Positions 1-7,912 of a stretch of DNA of 64,000 nucleotides are shown piece by piece (position 1 is the stretch's first letter; the number at the start of each line of letters is the position of its first letter). The stretch is taken from positions 124,001 through 188,000 of the forward strand of contig NZ_BMSX01000009.1 in assembly GCF_014649375.1 (NCBI RefSeq), given 5' to 3'. Both the position numbers and the translations under genes were made by a program. The DNA is from Streptomyces aurantiogriseus (GTDB lineage Bacteria > Actinomycetota > Actinomycetes > Streptomycetales > Streptomycetaceae). The notes beneath the pieces are model-generated. The model was not told the origin of the DNA. It saw only the letters and a program-made list of their open reading frames with translations, and did not search any database.

Positions 1-57
1 GCGGACGACCCGGGGGCCGCGGCGGCGGAGTTCACCAAGCGTCTGAGCCAGGCGTAG
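1..57 (+). CDS. 3' end of an unidentified gene
   Basis: An open frame enters from the left edge and ends at a TAG after 18 codons, with a C-terminal tail reading AEFTKRLSQA. It is on the same strand as metF and 113 bases upstream of it. The tail is too short to assign a family. That this is coding at all is inferred from the in-frame stop and the G/C-rich third positions. Confidence 0.5.
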   Translation, partial: ADDPGAAAAEFTKRLSQA

Positions 58-65
58 ACCCGGTC

Positions 66-82
66 GGCCCGGTTGGCCGGGC
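66..82 (+). terminator. Small GC hairpin after the first gene
   Basis: A perfect 6 bp inverted repeat (GCCCGG, loop TTGG, CCGGGC) lies 9 bases past the upstream stop codon. There is no T tract, as is common for Streptomyces terminators. The stem is short, so the call is weak. Confidence 0.3.
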
Positions 83-170
83 TGTCCAAGGGATGGACAA
101 CAAGTCGACAATTCGGGCAAATATCCGAGATCCGGTTGGGTGACCGCCGCCCCCTGGTTAACCTGCGGGT

Positions 171-1094
171 ATGGCCCTCGGAACCGCATCCACCAGGACC
201 GACCGCGCCCGCACGGTGCGCGACATCCTGGCCACCGGCAAGACGACGTACTCGTTCGAGTTCTACGCGCCGAAGACCCCCAAGGGTGAGCGGAGCCTGT
301 GGAACGCCCTCCGCAGGGTCGAGGCGGCGACCCCGGACTTCGTCTCCGTGACGTACGGCGCCGGCGGTTCCACCCGGGCGACCACGGTCAAGGAGACGCA
401 GCAGATCGTCGCCGACACCACCCTCACCCCGGTCGCCCACCTCACGGCCGTGGACCACTCCATCGCCGAGCTGCGCAACATCATCGGCCAGTACGCCGAC
501 GCCGGGATCCGCAACATGCTCGCGGTGCGCGGCGACCCGCCCGGCGACCCCATGGGTGAGTGGGTGCCGCACCCGCAGGGCCTGACCTACGCCGCCGAAC
601 TCGTCCGGCTCATCAAGGAGTCGGGCGACTTCTGCGTGGGCGTCGCCGCCTTCCCCGAGATGCACCCGCGCTCCGACGACTGGGACACGGACGTCACGCA
701 CTTCGTCGACAAGTGCCGGGCCGGCGCCGACTACGCCATCACGCAGATGTTCTTCCAGCCCGAGTCCTATCTGCGCCTGCGTGACCGGGTGGCGGCGGCC
801 GGCTGCGCGACCCCGGTCATCCCCGAGGTCCTGCCGGTGACGAGCGTGAAGATGCTGGAGCGACTGCCCAAGCTCAGCAACGCCCACTTCCCGGCCGAGC
901 TGAAAGAGCGGATCCTCACAGCCAAAGACGATCCGGCCGCTGTACGCTCCATTGGCATCGACTTCGCCACGGAGTTCTGCGCACGGCTGCTGGCCGAGGG
1001 AGTGCCCGGACTGCACTTCATCACGCTCAACAACTCCACGGCGACGCTGGAAATCTACGAGAACCTGGGCCTGCACCACCCGCCGCAGGCCTAG
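171..1094 (+). CDS. metF: Methylenetetrahydrofolate reductase MetF
   Basis: This 307-residue cytoplasmic flavoprotein should reduce 5,10-methylene-THF to 5-methyl-THF, the methyl donor for methionine synthesis. The length fits bacterial MetF, which is a single TIM-barrel domain. Family motifs are present in order: SFEFYAPKT near residue 26, VSVTYGAGGSTR near residue 60 (substrate and flavin pocket), a MLAVRGDPPG segment near residue 117, and ITQMFFQPESY near residue 192. The ATG at 171 directly precedes the conserved N-terminus, with only a weak purine stretch in front. It stands alone, with 113 bases of upstream spacer and a membrane-protein gene starting 57 bases downstream. No SAM or B12 riboswitch was recognised in the short leader. 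Confidence 0.95.
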   Translation: MALGTASTRTDRARTVRDILATGKTTYSFEFYAPKTPKGERSLWNALRRVEAATPDFVSVTYGAGGSTRATTVKETQQIVADTTLTPVAHLTAVDHSIAELRNIIGQYADAGIRNMLAVRGDPPGDPMGEWVPHPQGLTYAAELVRLIKESGDFCVGVAAFPEMHPRSDDWDTDVTHFVDKCRAGADYAITQMFFQPESYLRLRDRVAAAGCATPVIPEVLPVTSVKMLERLPKLSNAHFPAELKERILTAKDDPAAVRSIGIDFATEFCARLLAEGVPGLHFITLNNSTATLEIYENLGLHHPPQA

Positions 1095-1150
1095 ACCGGT
1101 CGCACCCACATACGACACACTGCGTAGCGGCCACTGGGAGAGGGGCGTAC

Positions 1151-2140
1151 ATGGGCTGGACGGTCCTCTACATCGCGTTCGGCATCGTCGCGCTGTGGCT
1201 GCTCGGCGAAGTGCTGCTGCAGTACAAGGCACGGCTGCGCTGGCGACTGCTGGCGTTCGTCGGCTTCCTCGGCGTCGTGCTGGGTGTGCTGATCCCGTCC
1301 GTCATCGTCATCGGTCTGGGCGCGGCCGCCTTCGCGGTCGGCCAGACCTACGTCACGCTGTCGTTCCGCCGCGGCTTCGCGGCGGGCTGGGCCGTCAGCC
1401 GCCCCGGCGCCGACGGCACCAAGCGCCGCCGCGGCACGGCCGAGCGCCAGGACCCGACCCTCGAGGTCTCGGACCTGGAGGCGACCGACGGCGGCACCGA
1501 CTCGTACAGCCAGGACGCCGGCACGCCGTTCGGCGGCGGCGACAGCCTGGCGTACGGCCAGGACAAGAGCTCCTACGACGACGACTACGACCGCGACGAC
1601 GTCTTCACGCCCGCCGCGCGTACCCACGCCTCCACGGCCGCCGAGACCACCGCCGTCTACGAGCCGCAGCCCATTCCCGACGACACCGGCTCCTACGGCA
1701 TATACAGCGACTCCGCCTACGCGGCCGCCGGCCAGCCCCAGGACCAGTACGCGACGGCCGCCCAGGGCGCGGACCAGAGCTACGGCTACGACGGGTACAC
1801 CGGGTACGGCCAGCAGCAGTACGGCTACGACGCCTCCGGCGAGCAGCAGTACGCCGCCTACTCCGACCCGTACATCGGCACCCAGACCTACGGCGGGGGC
1901 TCCTACGACGCCGACTACGGCCAGCAGCAGTACGGGCAACAGAGCTACGGGCAGGACCAGTACGGCGGCACCGGTGGCTACGGGGAGACCCCGTCCGGCG
2001 GCGTCTGGGTCCCGCAGCAGCGCACCACCGACGATCCCCTCGGCGGCGAACTCCCGCCCGAGCAGCAGTACCCCTACCCGGGCGACGGGCAGCAGGGACA
2101 GGGCCAGGAGAACGGGTACAACGAGCAGTACCGGTTCTGA
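1151..2140 (+). CDS. Membrane protein with a Tyr/Gln/Gly-rich low-complexity tail
   Basis: The protein has 329 residues. The first ~70 hold two hydrophobic segments (about residues 2-18 and 34-62, the second long enough for a pass with a short re-entrant part), ending in a basic patch SFRRGFAAGW that suggests a cytoplasmic boundary. After an acidic linker, residues ~185-300 are a low-complexity region built of QQYGYD, QQSYGQD and similar units, rich in Tyr, Gln, Gly and Asp. No catalytic motif is visible. A good ribosome site (GAGAGGGG) precedes the ATG. Composition resembles prion-like or phase-separating tails, but this is inference. Related Streptomyces proteins are annotated only as hypothetical membrane proteins as far as I know. 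Confidence 0.85.
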   Translation: MGWTVLYIAFGIVALWLLGEVLLQYKARLRWRLLAFVGFLGVVLGVLIPSVIVIGLGAAAFAVGQTYVTLSFRRGFAAGWAVSRPGADGTKRRRGTAERQDPTLEVSDLEATDGGTDSYSQDAGTPFGGGDSLAYGQDKSSYDDDYDRDDVFTPAARTHASTAAETTAVYEPQPIPDDTGSYGIYSDSAYAAAGQPQDQYATAAQGADQSYGYDGYTGYGQQQYGYDASGEQQYAAYSDPYIGTQTYGGGSYDADYGQQQYGQQSYGQDQYGGTGGYGETPSGGVWVPQQRTTDDPLGGELPPEQQYPYPGDGQQGQGQENGYNEQYRF

Positions 2141-2167
2141 GGACCGCTCAGGACCGGTGGCGGGGGC

Positions 2168-3670
2168 TCACTGCGAGCCCCGGAACTCCGGCCCCTCCAC
2201 GATCAGTCCGGACACCAGCGCGCCCGACATGCCCGCGTGAGGGAGTCCACCGCCCGGGTGCGACCAGCCGCCGACGGTGAACAGGCCCTGCAGACCGGTG
2301 GAGTTCGCCGGGTGCAGCAGCCGGCCCTCGGCTCCGGCCAGCGCGGGCGCCGGAACGGACCCGCCCTCCACGCCGGTCTCCTCCGCGATGTCGGCGGGGG
2401 TGCGGACCTCGCGCCAGAGCACGCGGTCCCGCAGTCCGGGCACGGCACGCTCGGCGACCGAGACCAGCGCGTCCACGTGCTCCTCGCGTATCTCCGCCCC
2501 CGCCGGGACCACGGCGCTGAGCGTGACCGCCTCGTGGTCGGTGTCCGGCGTCAGGTCCGGATCGTCGGGCCGCAGGACGGTGACCGTCGGGCGGGCCGGC
2601 ACCGCCGATCCCGTACCGAAGAGGCTTTCCAGTTCGCCGTCACGGTCGTCCGTGTGCACCACGGTCCGGTGTGCGGTCCCCTCCGGCCGTCCGCCGCGCA
2701 GGGCGAGCAGCACGGTCAGCCGGCTGGGCAGGCCCCGCTGGGACACGACCTCGCCCTGGCCGCGCGGGGAAAGACCCGCGACGCTGCCCGGGGCGACCAC
2801 GAAGTCCGCCTCGACCTCCGTCCCACCCTCGGAGCCGAAAGCCCGGGAGGTGCCCCCGGCCAGCTCCACGCCCGCCGCCCGGCCGTCCTTCTCCAGGACC
2901 CGGGTGACCTCGGCGCCGAAGGTGAACTCGACCCGGCGGGCCAGGCACCGCTCGTACACCGCGCGGGCCAGCTCCCGCATCCCCCCGCGCACGTACCACA
3001 TGCCGAAGGCGTGCTCCATGTACGGCAGCACGGCCGCGCTCGCCGGGGTGACGCGGGGGTCCAGGCCGTACGCGAGCGCGTGGCTCTCCAGGAGCGCGGC
3101 GAGGCGGGGGTCGCGCAGCTCCCAGGCGCCGACCTCGGCGAGGGTGCCGGCCCGGCGGGTGCGCAGCAGGCGCTTGTGCGGGACCGACGGGTAGGGCTCG
3201 CGCTCGGCCAGCACCGACCAGTTCGGCCACAGGGGCTCCTCCAGGAGCGGCCGGCGGGTGCGGTCCCAGGCCTCGCGGGCCCGGACCAGGAAGTCGCCCC
3301 AGCGCTTCCCGGCTCCCGCGCCCAGGGTCTCCTCCAGGGCGGAGACGACTCCCGCGCGCGAGGCGTTCGGGAGGGTCACCGCGCTGCCGTCCGCGAACAC
3401 ATGCCGTGCCGACGGGTCGACCTGGACGAGCTCGACACAGGCCTCCAGCGGCTCCTTGCCGGTCTTGACGAACAGGTCGCGCCAGACCGCGGGCAGGGGC
3501 AGCAGACCGGGCCCGGTGTCGAAGGCGAACCCGTCCCGCTCCACACGGCGCACCGCACCGCCGTACGTCTCCGTACGCTCGTACACCGCCACCCGGTGGC
3601 CCGCGACGGCCAGCCGGGCGGCGGCCGCCAGCGCGCCCATCCCGGCGCCGATCACCGCAATCCGTGCCAT
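2168..3670 (-). CDS. FAD-dependent oxidoreductase, phytoene desaturase (CrtI) type
   Basis: This is a 500-residue member of the CrtI-like amine oxidoreductase/desaturase superfamily. The dinucleotide fold starts at residue 1 of the chosen Met: GAGMGA at residues 8-13 and an acidic residue E31 ending the second beta strand bind the FAD ADP moiety. Near the C-terminus, HPGGGLPHAGMSG is the second FAD contact typical of CrtI-type enzymes. The open frame continues upstream in proline-rich shadow sequence, so the start at 3670 is set by the Rossmann motif. No carotenoid synthase gene is visible in this window, so the substrate is unknown; a polyprenyl or carotenoid-like substrate is only a family-based guess. 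Confidence 0.88.
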   Translation of the reverse strand: MARIAVIGAGMGALAAAARLAVAGHRVAVYERTETYGGAVRRVERDGFAFDTGPGLLPLPAVWRDLFVKTGKEPLEACVELVQVDPSARHVFADGSAVTLPNASRAGVVSALEETLGAGAGKRWGDFLVRAREAWDRTRRPLLEEPLWPNWSVLAEREPYPSVPHKRLLRTRRAGTLAEVGAWELRDPRLAALLESHALAYGLDPRVTPASAAVLPYMEHAFGMWYVRGGMRELARAVYERCLARRVEFTFGAEVTRVLEKDGRAAGVELAGGTSRAFGSEGGTEVEADFVVAPGSVAGLSPRGQGEVVSQRGLPSRLTVLLALRGGRPEGTAHRTVVHTDDRDGELESLFGTGSAVPARPTVTVLRPDDPDLTPDTDHEAVTLSAVVPAGAEIREEHVDALVSVAERAVPGLRDRVLWREVRTPADIAEETGVEGGSVPAPALAGAEGRLLHPANSTGLQGLFTVGGWSHPGGGLPHAGMSGALVSGLIVEGPEFRGSQ

Positions 3671-4035
3671 GCCTGCGACTTTATCGGCCGCCACCGACAG
3701 TGACGCCCCGAGCCCGGCGCGGGCCCTGGCCGCCCGGGCGAATCCGCGAGACCGGGACGCCGGGGAAAACCCCGGATCTTCCGCGAGAGGGAGTACGGAG
3801 TCGGACGCGATCGTCACCAGACGGCCGCGCGGCGTCCTGGAGATGAGCACGCAGGTCTGAGTACGCGTACCTAGGCGGTGAGATGAGTACGCGCGCGGAT
3901 GGGGAGCGACCTGCGCGAACGGGAGAGTGGAGACACGGGAAGGGGCGCGGCACCGGCACCGCCGACACGGGGCGGCGGAACGGGGCCGGCCCTCGACCGC
4001 TCCTTCCGTCGGCCCGGTCGGCGGAAGCGAGGCAC

Positions 4036-4111
4036 GGGGGGACCCGGGGGAACGACCGAACGGGGGAGCAACAGGGGGAACGGGGGAACGGGGGAACGGG
4101 GGAAACGGGGG
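4036..4111 (+). repeat. GGGGGAAC tandem array, G-quadruplex-prone
   Basis: Eight runs of five or more G lie in 76 bases. The last five (starting 4074, 4082, 4090, 4098, 4107) follow a near-perfect 8 bp tandem period GGGGGAAC. Four or more closely spaced G5 tracts with 3-4 base loops meet the usual intramolecular G-quadruplex pattern on the plus strand. It lies downstream of the tetR gene and upstream of the oxidoreductase gene, both transcribed from the minus strand, so the G tracts are on the non-template strand's complement. Confidence 0.8.
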
Positions 4112-4177
4112 AGCACGAGGAAGCGCCGGTTCGCGGTGGCTCGCGGGGGACGTGGCCACGACGGACCGGCGCTTTCG

Positions 4178-4230
4178 TGCACGCGCGCGTGGAAGGGCGG
4201 TTCTGGCCATCTCCTGCACGCGCGCGTGGA
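4178..4230. repeat. Two copies of a 16 bp palindromic repeat
   Basis: TGCACGCGCGCGTGGA occurs at 4178-4193 and 4215-4230, 37 bases apart. Each copy contains the perfect palindrome CACGCGCGCGTG. They lie just past the tetR stop codon. They could be paired protein-binding sites or Z-DNA-prone alternating CG tracts; nothing here tells which. Confidence 0.6.
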
Positions 4231-4240
4231 GGGGGCGGTC

Positions 4241-4867
4241 TCAGGCCCGCCCGCTCACCCGCCCCTGCAACAGCCGCGACAGCGCCGCGTGGACGTCGTC
4301 CAGGGACCGTTCCGGCTGGAAGGCCTGCCAGTCCAGGGCGGCCACGAGGACCATGCCGACCAGCGCGGCCGCCGTCAGCGGCACATCGATCTCGTCGCTG
4401 AACTCGCCGTTCTCGATGCCCTCGCGCAGCACGTCCTCGACGACCGCCACCGCCTCCTGGCGGACCACCATGAGCGTGGACTGCCAGGCCCGGTTGGTGC
4501 GCCACAGCTCGGCCACGTAGAGCTGCGTGAACGCCGGATAGCGGTCGATGAAGAGGAGACCCGCGCGGATCATCGCGTCCAGGGCGTCGACCCGGCTGCC
4601 GCCCTCCCGTGCCGTGTTCTCCGCCGCCTCCCGCAGGGAGGCGGTGAGCAGACCCACGCCGTGCCGCAGCAACTCCTCGAAGAGAACCGACTTGCTCGCG
4701 AAGTTGTAGTAGACCGTGCCCTTCGCGACGCCGGCCCGCTCGGCGATCTCGTCCACCGTGGTGGCGGAGAAGCCCTGCTCGGCGATGAGGGTGACGGCCG
4801 CCTCGTAGAGCTTCTGCCGGGTGGCCTCGCGGCGGGTGCGGCCGCCTGGCGTGGTGGTGCTTTCCAT
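4241..4867 (-). CDS. TetR/AcrR-family transcriptional regulator
   Basis: This 208-residue regulator has an N-terminal TetR helix-turn-helix at residues ~13-60, including TTVDEIAERAGVAKGTVYY with the hallmark KGTVYYNF. The C-terminal ~140 residues form the helical ligand/dimer domain. The ATG at 4867 is the first Met before the HTH. It is the last gene of a minus-strand unit after the degenerate ABC ATPase and the YhgE/Pip protein, 50 bases downstream of the latter. A palindrome at 7765-7778 in front of the ATPase gene is a plausible target, so autoregulated repression of the unit is inferred. The inducing ligand is unknown; such regulators beside export genes usually sense hydrophobic compounds. 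Confidence 0.92.
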   Translation of the reverse strand: MESTTTPGGRTRREATRQKLYEAAVTLIAEQGFSATTVDEIAERAGVAKGTVYYNFASKSVLFEELLRHGVGLLTASLREAAENTAREGGSRVDALDAMIRAGLLFIDRYPAFTQLYVAELWRTNRAWQSTLMVVRQEAVAVVEDVLREGIENGEFSDEIDVPLTAAALVGMVLVAALDWQAFQPERSLDDVHAALSRLLQGRVSGRA

Positions 4868-4917
4868 GCCCCTGATTGTCACAGGAACCCGGGCGTCCCG
4901 AGGCCGTGATCGCGTGG

Positions 4918-7002
4918 TCACAGGCTCAGCTCCGGGTGCAGCCGGTCGAGCGTCCACACCTGGCGGCGGCGCGCGGCAAGGGCGGTCAGCGCGAGGGCGC
5001 CCGCGGTGAAGGCGATCAGCACCACGCACGCGTGCCACACCGGTTGCAGACCGCCGCCCGTGATGAGCCTGCGGAGGCCCTCGACGACGTAACTCATCGG
5101 CAGGTAAGGGTGGATGGCGTTGAAGAAGCCGGGGCTCGTCTGCACGGGGTAGGTGCCGCCCGCGGACGTCAGCTGGAGCATCAGCAGGGCGAGGACGAGG
5201 ATCCGGCCCGCCGCGCCGAAGCGCGCGTTGAGCCACTGCACGAGCGCCGCGAAGCAGGCCGTCACCAGGAACAGGAAGCCGACCGTCCCGGCCGCCCGCG
5301 CCATCTCCAGGCCGACCGCCCAGTGCAGCACCGCCATCAGGGCCGTCGTCTGCAGCACGCCGATCGCCACCACCGGCAGCCAGCCCGCCAGCGCGACCCG
5401 CCACGCCGAGGCGCCCGCGGCCAGCGCGCGCCGGTTCATCGGCGGGATCAGCATGTAGGCCACCATCGCGCCCACCCACAGCGACAGCGGGATGAAGTAC
5501 GGGGCGAAGCCGGTGCCGTAGTTGGGCGCCTTGTGCAGGTCCTTGGTCGCGAGCTGTACGGGGTCCGCCATGACGGCCGTGCGCGCGTCGCGGTCCTGCT
5601 TGTCGTAGTCGGGGATCTGCTCGGCGCCGTCGTGCAGACCGCCGGCGAGCTTCACCGAGCCGTCGACCAGCTTGTAGATACCGCCGTTGAGGTCCTCGGC
5701 GCCCGTCCTGAGCCTGCCTACGCCCTTGTCGAGGTCCTCGGCTCCCGTCTTGGCGGTGCCGAGGCTGGTGTGCAGCTTCTTGGCGCCGGCGGCGACCTTG
5801 GCGGCTCCCTTGTCGAGCGCGTTGATCCTCGTCACGGCGTCGGTGAGGTCCTCGGAGAGGTGCGGGGCCCGGTCGGCGAGCGCCTGCGCCTGCTTCTGGA
5901 GCGTGCCGAGGTTCGTGCGGAGCGTCTTCAGGTCGCCGTCCTGGTCCGCGACGATCGTGTTGACGTCGTCGGCGATCAGCGCCACGTCGGCTGCCGCGTC
6001 CTTCGCCTTCTTCAGGTCGGCGCAGGCGGCATCGGGCAGCACCGGGGTCTCGCAGCGCGTCCTGTAGACGCCGGCCAGCGTGTCCGAGGCCGTGTGCGCG
6101 CCCTTGGCGGCCACCGGCGCCGTCTTCACGAGGGTGGCGAGGTGGCCGCGGATCACCTTGGCGGAGTCGGCGACGAGCTGGGCGGTGTCCCCGATGGTCT
6201 TCTCGTTGTCCTCCAGGAAGGGCCCCACCTTGTCGGCGACCCCGTTGACCTTGTCGGCGAGCGTCTTCGTGCCGTCCGCGACCTTCTGCGAGCCGTCCTT
6301 CAGGTCCCCGGCGCCCTTGTTCAGCTTCTTGAGGCCCTTGGACAGCTTGCCGCTGCCCTCCTTGGCGTCCTTCAGCCCGTCGGCGAGGTCCTGGGAGCCC
6401 TTCTCGGCCTTCCCGATGCCGCCTTTGAGCTTGTCCGCCCCGTCGGCGGCCTCCGCCGTCCTGCCGTGGATGTCGGAGAACGAGATGAAGATCTTGTCCA
6501 GGAAGGAGCGCGACGCCTTCGTCGACGCGGCCGTGCGCACCTCGCTGAAGACGGTCCGTGAGATCTGCCCGACGATGTAGTTGTTCGCGTCGTTCGTACG
6601 CACCTGGAGGGCGCTCGTCACGGGGGAGTCGCCCGAGCTGGAGGCGATCCGCGCGCTGAAGTCGGCCGGCATGGTCAGCGACAGGTAGTACGTCCCGTCC
6701 TCCACGCCCGCGCGTGCCTGCGCGGCGCTCACCTCGTGCCAGTCGAAGACCTCGCTGTCGCGCAGCCCTTCGGTGATGTCGTCCCCGGCGGCGATCCGCT
6801 TTCCGTCGGCACTCGCCCCCTTGTCGTCGTTCACCAACGCCACGGGGATGCGGTCGAGACGGCCGTACGGGTCCCAGAAGGACCACAGGTACAGGGCGCC
6901 GTAGAGGAGGGGCAGCAGCAGGAGCGCGACCAGGGCGGCCCGGGGGAGCTTGCCCCGGCCGAAGCGGCGCAGTTCAAGCGCGGCCAGTTTCGGCGAGCGC
7001 AT
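4918..7002 (-). CDS. YhgE/Pip-family membrane protein, ABC-2 permease-like
   Basis: The 694-residue protein has an N-terminal membrane segment at about residues 18-42, followed by the family signature IPVALVNDDKGA. A long extracytoplasmic region (about residues 60-480) includes heptad-like Gly/Lys/Asp/Ala repeats such as LKKLNKGAGDLKDG, and C-terminal hydrophobic helices start near residue 498. This is the YhgE/Pip architecture (phage infection protein and ESX-linked relatives), distantly related to ABC-2 permeases. Its start overlaps the end of the ATPase gene by 29 bases, implying translational coupling. The probable role is export or envelope remodelling with the upstream ATPase; the substrate is not evident. 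Confidence 0.9.
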   Translation of the reverse strand: MRSPKLAALELRRFGRGKLPRAALVALLLLPLLYGALYLWSFWDPYGRLDRIPVALVNDDKGASADGKRIAAGDDITEGLRDSEVFDWHEVSAAQARAGVEDGTYYLSLTMPADFSARIASSSGDSPVTSALQVRTNDANNYIVGQISRTVFSEVRTAASTKASRSFLDKIFISFSDIHGRTAEAADGADKLKGGIGKAEKGSQDLADGLKDAKEGSGKLSKGLKKLNKGAGDLKDGSQKVADGTKTLADKVNGVADKVGPFLEDNEKTIGDTAQLVADSAKVIRGHLATLVKTAPVAAKGAHTASDTLAGVYRTRCETPVLPDAACADLKKAKDAAADVALIADDVNTIVADQDGDLKTLRTNLGTLQKQAQALADRAPHLSEDLTDAVTRINALDKGAAKVAAGAKKLHTSLGTAKTGAEDLDKGVGRLRTGAEDLNGGIYKLVDGSVKLAGGLHDGAEQIPDYDKQDRDARTAVMADPVQLATKDLHKAPNYGTGFAPYFIPLSLWVGAMVAYMLIPPMNRRALAAGASAWRVALAGWLPVVAIGVLQTTALMAVLHWAVGLEMARAAGTVGFLFLVTACFAALVQWLNARFGAAGRILVLALLMLQLTSAGGTYPVQTSPGFFNAIHPYLPMSYVVEGLRRLITGGGLQPVWHACVVLIAFTAGALALTALAARRRQVWTLDRLHPELSL

Positions 7003-7717
7003 CAGCCGTCTCCTCCTCGTCGTTCTCGCCGCTCGTGCGGGTGGTCACCGTGACGGCGCCTTCAGGGGCCTCGCCGCACACCGCGACGACGGTCGTCCCG
7101 GCCTCGGTGAGGGACGCGAACAGGGCGCGCACGTCGGCGCGTTCGGCTTCGGACAGCTTCAGATCGGCGTCGTCGATCCCGAGCAGCCGCGGCTGCCCGA
7201 CGAGGGCCAGCGCCACGGACAACCGCAACGCCTCCAGCCGCTCCAGGTCCCGTACGGAGGTCCGCGAGCCCTTGGGCAGGGACTCCCGGTCGAGCCCGGC
7301 CGCGTCCAGCGCGGCCTCCACACGCAGCTTCGTCCGGTCGGCCTTCTCCGCGCGCGGCCGCAGCAGCTCCCGTACGGAGCCGCCGAACCGCCGCTCCAGC
7401 AGCGCCCGTTCGCGCAGATGCTCGCCGACGGTCAGGGCCGGGTCGAGGTCGGTGACGCCGGCGACATGGGCCAGGGCGCTGATCCGGCGGACGGCCGCCG
7501 ACTGCTTCGGCAGGTGTGCCGTGCCCACGGTCGCCGTGCCTTCCGTCGCCTTCATCCGGCCGGTGAGAGCGAGCAGCAGGCTCGTCCGGCCGGATCCGGA
7601 CGGCCCCTCGATCACGATCAGCGAGCCCGGCTCCGCTTCGAGGCCGACGTCCCGGAACGCCCACCCCCGAGGGCCCCGGAGTCCGAAGCCCTCGGCTGTG
7701 ACACCGACTCCCTCCAC
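6974..7717 (-). CDS. Degenerate ABC-type ATP-binding protein
   Basis: I place the start at the GTG at 7717 (247 residues), behind a GGGGGAG purine stretch. The longer frame up to 7843 would put the operator palindrome inside the gene. The fold follows an ABC ATPase, but key residues are altered. The P-loop is GPSGSGRTS, with Arg where the Walker A Lys belongs. The Walker B end is LLGIDDAD, with Asp at the catalytic Glu position. No LSGGQ signature is present where RTSVRDLERLEALRLS stands. It overlaps the YhgE/Pip gene and probably partners it. ATP hydrolysis is doubtful; nucleotide binding or a regulatory role is possible. Confidence 0.82.
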   Translation of the reverse strand: MEGVGVTAEGFGLRGPRGWAFRDVGLEAEPGSLIVIEGPSGSGRTSLLLALTGRMKATEGTATVGTAHLPKQSAAVRRISALAHVAGVTDLDPALTVGEHLRERALLERRFGGSVRELLRPRAEKADRTKLRVEAALDAAGLDRESLPKGSRTSVRDLERLEALRLSVALALVGQPRLLGIDDADLKLSEAERADVRALFASLTEAGTTVVAVCGEAPEGAVTVTTRTSGENDEEETADALAETGRA

Positions 7718-7764
7718 AGCTCCCCCTGCCTTCCCGAGCGTTCTGAGCGCTGCGCTGAATTTGA

Positions 7765-7778
7765 ACTGACTGGTCAGT
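7765..7778. promoter_or_regulatory. Probable TetR-type operator
   Basis: ACTGAC-TG-GTCAGT is an inverted repeat with 6 bp arms. It sits 48 bases upstream of the proposed GTG start of the ATPase gene and 135 bases before the divergent HEPN gene. TetR operators typically carry TGAC/GTCA half-sites. The operon encodes its own TetR protein, so this is the best candidate site. No promoter hexamers could be fixed with confidence. Confidence 0.5.
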
Positions 7779-7861
7779 GCAAAAACTAGCCCGAACCTTC
7801 GATCGAAGCAAAGGCCCAGGTCAGAACGGATTGTCAGTGGCATACCTCACGATGGGCACAT

Positions 7862-7888
7862 ACGGCATCCCGTGTCAGGGCATGCCGT
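7862..7888. promoter_or_regulatory. Inverted repeat in front of the HEPN gene
   Basis: ACGGCAT and ATGCCGT form perfect 7 bp arms around a 13 base spacer, ending 24 bases before the ATG of the HEPN gene. It could be an operator or a 5' leader hairpin just ahead of the ribosome site. Confidence 0.35.
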
Positions 7889-7912
7889 CACACAGACGAC
7901 AGGAGGTTCGTC

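Larger units (their letters stand above)
3671..4240. other. 570-base intergenic spacer, G-rich
   Basis: No convincing gene lies here: frames are open on several strands only because of base composition. It should contain the promoter of the minus-strand oxidoreductase gene. Near that gene it holds direct repeats of TGAGTACGCG (3859 and 3885), the first running into a palindrome GTACGCGTAC (3861-3870). It also holds a run of GGGGG tracts (4036-4111) and two copies of a CACGCGCGCGTG palindrome (4180 and 4217). Confidence 0.6.

Noticed and set aside
3671..4219. Upstream extension of the FAD oxidoreductase frame
   Set aside because: The Rossmann motif begins at the Met at 3670; the extension is Pro/Arg-rich, as expected from G/C-rich non-coding sequence.
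7718..7843. Longer start for the ABC ATPase (ATG at 7843)
   Set aside because: It would include the TetR-like operator and A/T-rich promoter sequence; the residues have no family match, and a GTG with purine stretch exists at 7717.
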